Shown here one piece after another: positions 62,072 to 64,000 of a stretch of 64,000 bases of DNA. The notes below the pieces were generated by a model that was not told the origin of the DNA, did no database searches, and saw nothing but the letters and a program-made list of their open reading frames with translations. The stretch is taken from the NCBI GenBank assembly GCA_903882805.1, contig CAIRYK010000065.1:1-64000 (forward strand). The letters are read 5' to 3'. Numbering within the stretch: position 1 is the stretch's first letter; every line of letters starts with the position of its first letter. This DNA is from an uncultured Bacteroidota bacterium (GTDB taxonomy: Bacteria; Bacteroidota; Bacteroidia; Chitinophagales; Chitinophagaceae). The position numbers were made by a program, and so were the translations under genes.

Positions 62072-64000
62072 TTACAACTCTTGCTGGTCGTCGCTCATGG
62101 CTACTATTTCGTGTATTATGCCATCCATTTCCGCTACCTTTTCCTGAAGCGACGCCATCATTAGGGCGATATGCGCCTGATCGAGTTCGTGTTCTTTAAT
62201 TGCGGATGTAATGCCCTTTATGGTTGTGAGCGGCCCGCGTAGTTTGTGCGACTGTACCCAGGCTATTTTTTTCAATTGTTCGTTGTTGAGCGCCAGTTTT
62301 CTTATCAGGCCCAAAAACTCGGTTATATCGCGTCTGAAACAGCTTACGCCTATTATGTTGCCGTGTTCGTCTTTTATGGGTTTAAACCGTATTTCTATAT
62401 CAGGTGCAAAACCATCTATAACAATGCCTTTTTCCAGTATCTGGTGTGCTGCTCCTTCGAAAGCCTTTACATATCCTGCCCTTATTTTTTCGAAAAAGAC
62501 CGGATTTTTTTCTTGCAGTATATCCTTTTGGCCAGTTCTTGGGTACACCTCAAACAGTTTGTACAGGTAGTCTTTGAATGGCTTATTGAAGGCCAGATAG
62601 CGCATTTGCAGGTCTACCGACCACAGAAAATCGTCCGTATTTTCTATCAGCGCCAGAAAGTTGAGCTGGTCTGTTTTTATTTTTCGTTGCAGTTCTTCTT
62701 CTTTTATGGCGCTTTCTACCGTTATTTTTTCAGTTTTTTGTTCCAGTGTTTTGTAGTTCTGCTGAAATCTCTTTAGCGAGCGGTATATCACCATCAGGGC
62801 GCCCGCAATGAGTATTACGGTCAGCGCCATTATTATGTTGTTTTGCCGACGTATCTGCACATCTTTTTCCAGATTGGCTATCTGGGTTTCGTGTTCCACA
62901 TTATCTATACCCTTTGCAAGGTCGTAGTTGGCATTTTTTTGTGTGCGCAGCGTTTTAGCCTCATGAGCTTCGTGGAATCGTTGCAGATATTTTATCGCAT
63001 TATTAAAATCGCCTTTTTTCTGGTAGTACTTCCAGTTTGCGCCGGCGGCTCTGTACACCAGTTCTAGCGAGTCGGCGGTCAAATTATTTAGGTTTTCGAG
63101 AAACAGCGTATGTTCGTCAGTCAGCAAATGTTCAGCTTGCGAGTATTTCTCGGCGTCGGTATAAAGTTCAGCCAGTTTTATAAGGTTAAAAAGACGGTCT
63201 TTCAGATTCCGGTTTGCGGCTTCATTTAGCGCCAGGCTTTTCAGGTAGTAGGTTTCGGCAGAATCGGTATTTTTCAGAGAACCATAAGAGCTACCTAAGT
63301 TACCATATACTACCGATAGCGCTTCTTCCCAATTGTGTATTTGTCCGGGAAATTGTGGCATCCATAGCAATATATAGTCTATTGCAGCTCTGTAGTAATG
63401 TATGCTGCTGTCGGTAAGTCCGGCTTTAAAATAGGCGAGGCCGGTATTGCCTATGGTTTCCTGCCGCCTGAAGTTGTATTCCTGCCCATCATTCTTGCAG
63501 GATGTTAGTTTGGCATAGGTTTCGTTAAACAATCGGGCCGACTCGAGGTATTTTTCTTCGTGGTAAAACGACATTGCTATCCGAAACAGGTAAACGCCCT
63601 CTTCGCAGTCTGATTTGCAACTATAGGCTACAGCCTTAGCTTTTGCATAATACTTAAAGGCATCGCTGTATCTGTTTAGTTTATAGCATACATTGGCCTT
63701 GGACATGTAAGCATGAAACATGTTGCCCGAGTCGAAAACATCGCGATTGGCATCTATAAGCTCCAGCAGGCTATCTGCGTATTGTTGAGCTTTGTAGTAT
63801 TGGTCGGCATAATTGAGGTAATGGGCGTGCTTCTTAATATATACCTGAAATCTGTCTGCAGGCGCGAGTTCTTGCCCGGCAAGCGCGCTATCCAGAAAGG
63901 GTATATATGCTTGCGGTCCACTGGCATACTTAGCTATATCGGCAAGATCCAGAATATTTCCTGTTTGGCCCGTTGTTTGTTTTGTAGTTTGTTCTTGCTT
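62072..64000 (-). CDS. TPR-PAS protein with a kinase DHp segment but no ATPase domain (5' end outside window)
   Basis: A partial gene: the frame is open to the window edge, giving at least 642 residues. Tetratricopeptide-like helices fill most of the N-terminal part. A membrane helix (NIIMALTVILIAGALMVIYRS) and a coiled coil follow. A PAS domain (NFLALIENTDDFLWSVDLQMRYLAFNKPFKDY) precedes a HisKA-like helix with His in WVQSHKLRGPLTTIKG. The protein ends ~55 residues later (SDDQQEL), so the ATPase domain is absent; a missing 3' gene is not seen. It could be a scaffold or dimer partner of another kinase. Confidence 0.8.
   Translation of the reverse strand, partial: KQEQTTKQTTGQTGNILDLADIAKYASGPQAYIPFLDSALAGQELAPADRFQVYIKKHAHYLNYADQYYKAQQYADSLLELIDANRDVFDSGNMFHAYMSKANVCYKLNRYSDAFKYYAKAKAVAYSCKSDCEEGVYLFRIAMSFYHEEKYLESARLFNETYAKLTSCKNDGQEYNFRRQETIGNTGLAYFKAGLTDSSIHYYRAAIDYILLWMPQFPGQIHNWEEALSVVYGNLGSSYGSLKNTDSAETYYLKSLALNEAANRNLKDRLFNLIKLAELYTDAEKYSQAEHLLTDEHTLFLENLNNLTADSLELVYRAAGANWKYYQKKGDFNNAIKYLQRFHEAHEAKTLRTQKNANYDLAKGIDNVEHETQIANLEKDVQIRRQNNIIMALTVILIAGALMVIYRSLKRFQQNYKTLEQKTEKITVESAIKEEELQRKIKTDQLNFLALIENTDDFLWSVDLQMRYLAFNKPFKDYLYKLFEVYPRTGQKDILQEKNPVFFEKIRAGYVKAFEGAAHQILEKGIVIDGFAPDIEIRFKPIKDEHGNIIGVSCFRRDITEFLGLIRKLALNNEQLKKIAWVQSHKLRGPLTTIKGITSAIKEHELDQAHIALMMASLQEKVAEMDGIIHEIVAMSDDQQEL

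Noticed and set aside
1-64000. rRNA, tRNA or tmRNA genes
   Set aside because: I looked for cloverleaf-like and CCA-ended segments and for conserved rRNA stretches and saw none I could support; a tRNAscan/Infernal run would be decisive.

Overview
The window looks like a chromosome segment of a Bacteroidota bacterium, most likely from the Chitinophagaceae/Chitinophagales part of the phylum. The signs are five secreted proteins ending in type IX secretion (T9SS, Por-secretion type A) sorting domains, a TonB-dependent receptor with a carboxypeptidase-like N-terminal domain, a DUF5689 lipoprotein, a split MetH, and many TTG-N17-21-TAnnTTTG promoters. The species is inferred; no rRNA or tRNA gene is present.

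Layout. 1-600: three tandem 156-bp repeats. 0.6-5.6 kb: DUF4397 lipoprotein, TPR sensor kinase, overlapping bioB-bioF. 6.1-12.9 kb: tandem pair of about 1000-residue glycine-rich/Ig-like T9SS proteins. 13.0-16.6 kb: an acidic protein with three DTAFPLSGGE motifs, a DUF983 protein, a ferredoxin reductase-like protein, arfB and the homocysteine half of MetH. 16.7-22.0 kb: mazG coupled to an NtrY-like kinase, and a small membrane protein. 22.3-25.4 kb: an unknown two-gene pair (second gene HEPN-like), a 52-residue membrane protein, a MutS-like ATPase and a GNAT enzyme. 25.5-28.4 kb: a type III polyketide operon (synthase, methyltransferase, flavoprotein). 28.7-33.8 kb: SUMF1-type protein, S41 protease, PD-(D/E)XK-like protein, an 'asparagine synthetase B'-like protein of unknown function, DoxX.

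34.3-35.8 kb holds a complete 1412-bp insertion of the IS1595 type. Its exact ends are visible: 23-bp inverted repeats and a perfect 8-bp target duplication. The transposase is decayed and three small passenger genes follow it. It sits between a T9SS gene remnant and a LamG/T9SS gene whose -7 promoter element lies just outside the right end. 35.8-45.1 kb: three more T9SS proteins (LamG; phytase-like plus PhoX-like with three choice-of-anchor D repeats; NHL repeats). 45.1-48.0 kb: pnp and rpsO.

48.3-50.5 kb: two toxin-antitoxin modules inside roughly 289-bp hairpin-rich repeats. The first toxin gene is cut off at the repeat junction; the second (ParD/ParE) is intact. 50.6-56.1 kb: DUF1801 protein, cdsA, CPBP protease, a hypothetical and dxs. 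56.6-61.5 kb: DUF5689 lipoprotein and TonB receptor divergent from a secreted endonuclease/phosphatase, a plausible nucleotide or phosphate scavenging locus. The window ends inside a TPR-PAS protein that has a histidine-kinase dimerisation segment but no ATPase domain.

The observations I would follow first are the triple-motif acidic protein (13029-13409), the IS1595 element with passengers, the HEPN-like gene pair, and the repeat-interrupted toxin gene. All functional statements rest on reading motifs by eye; no database search was run.
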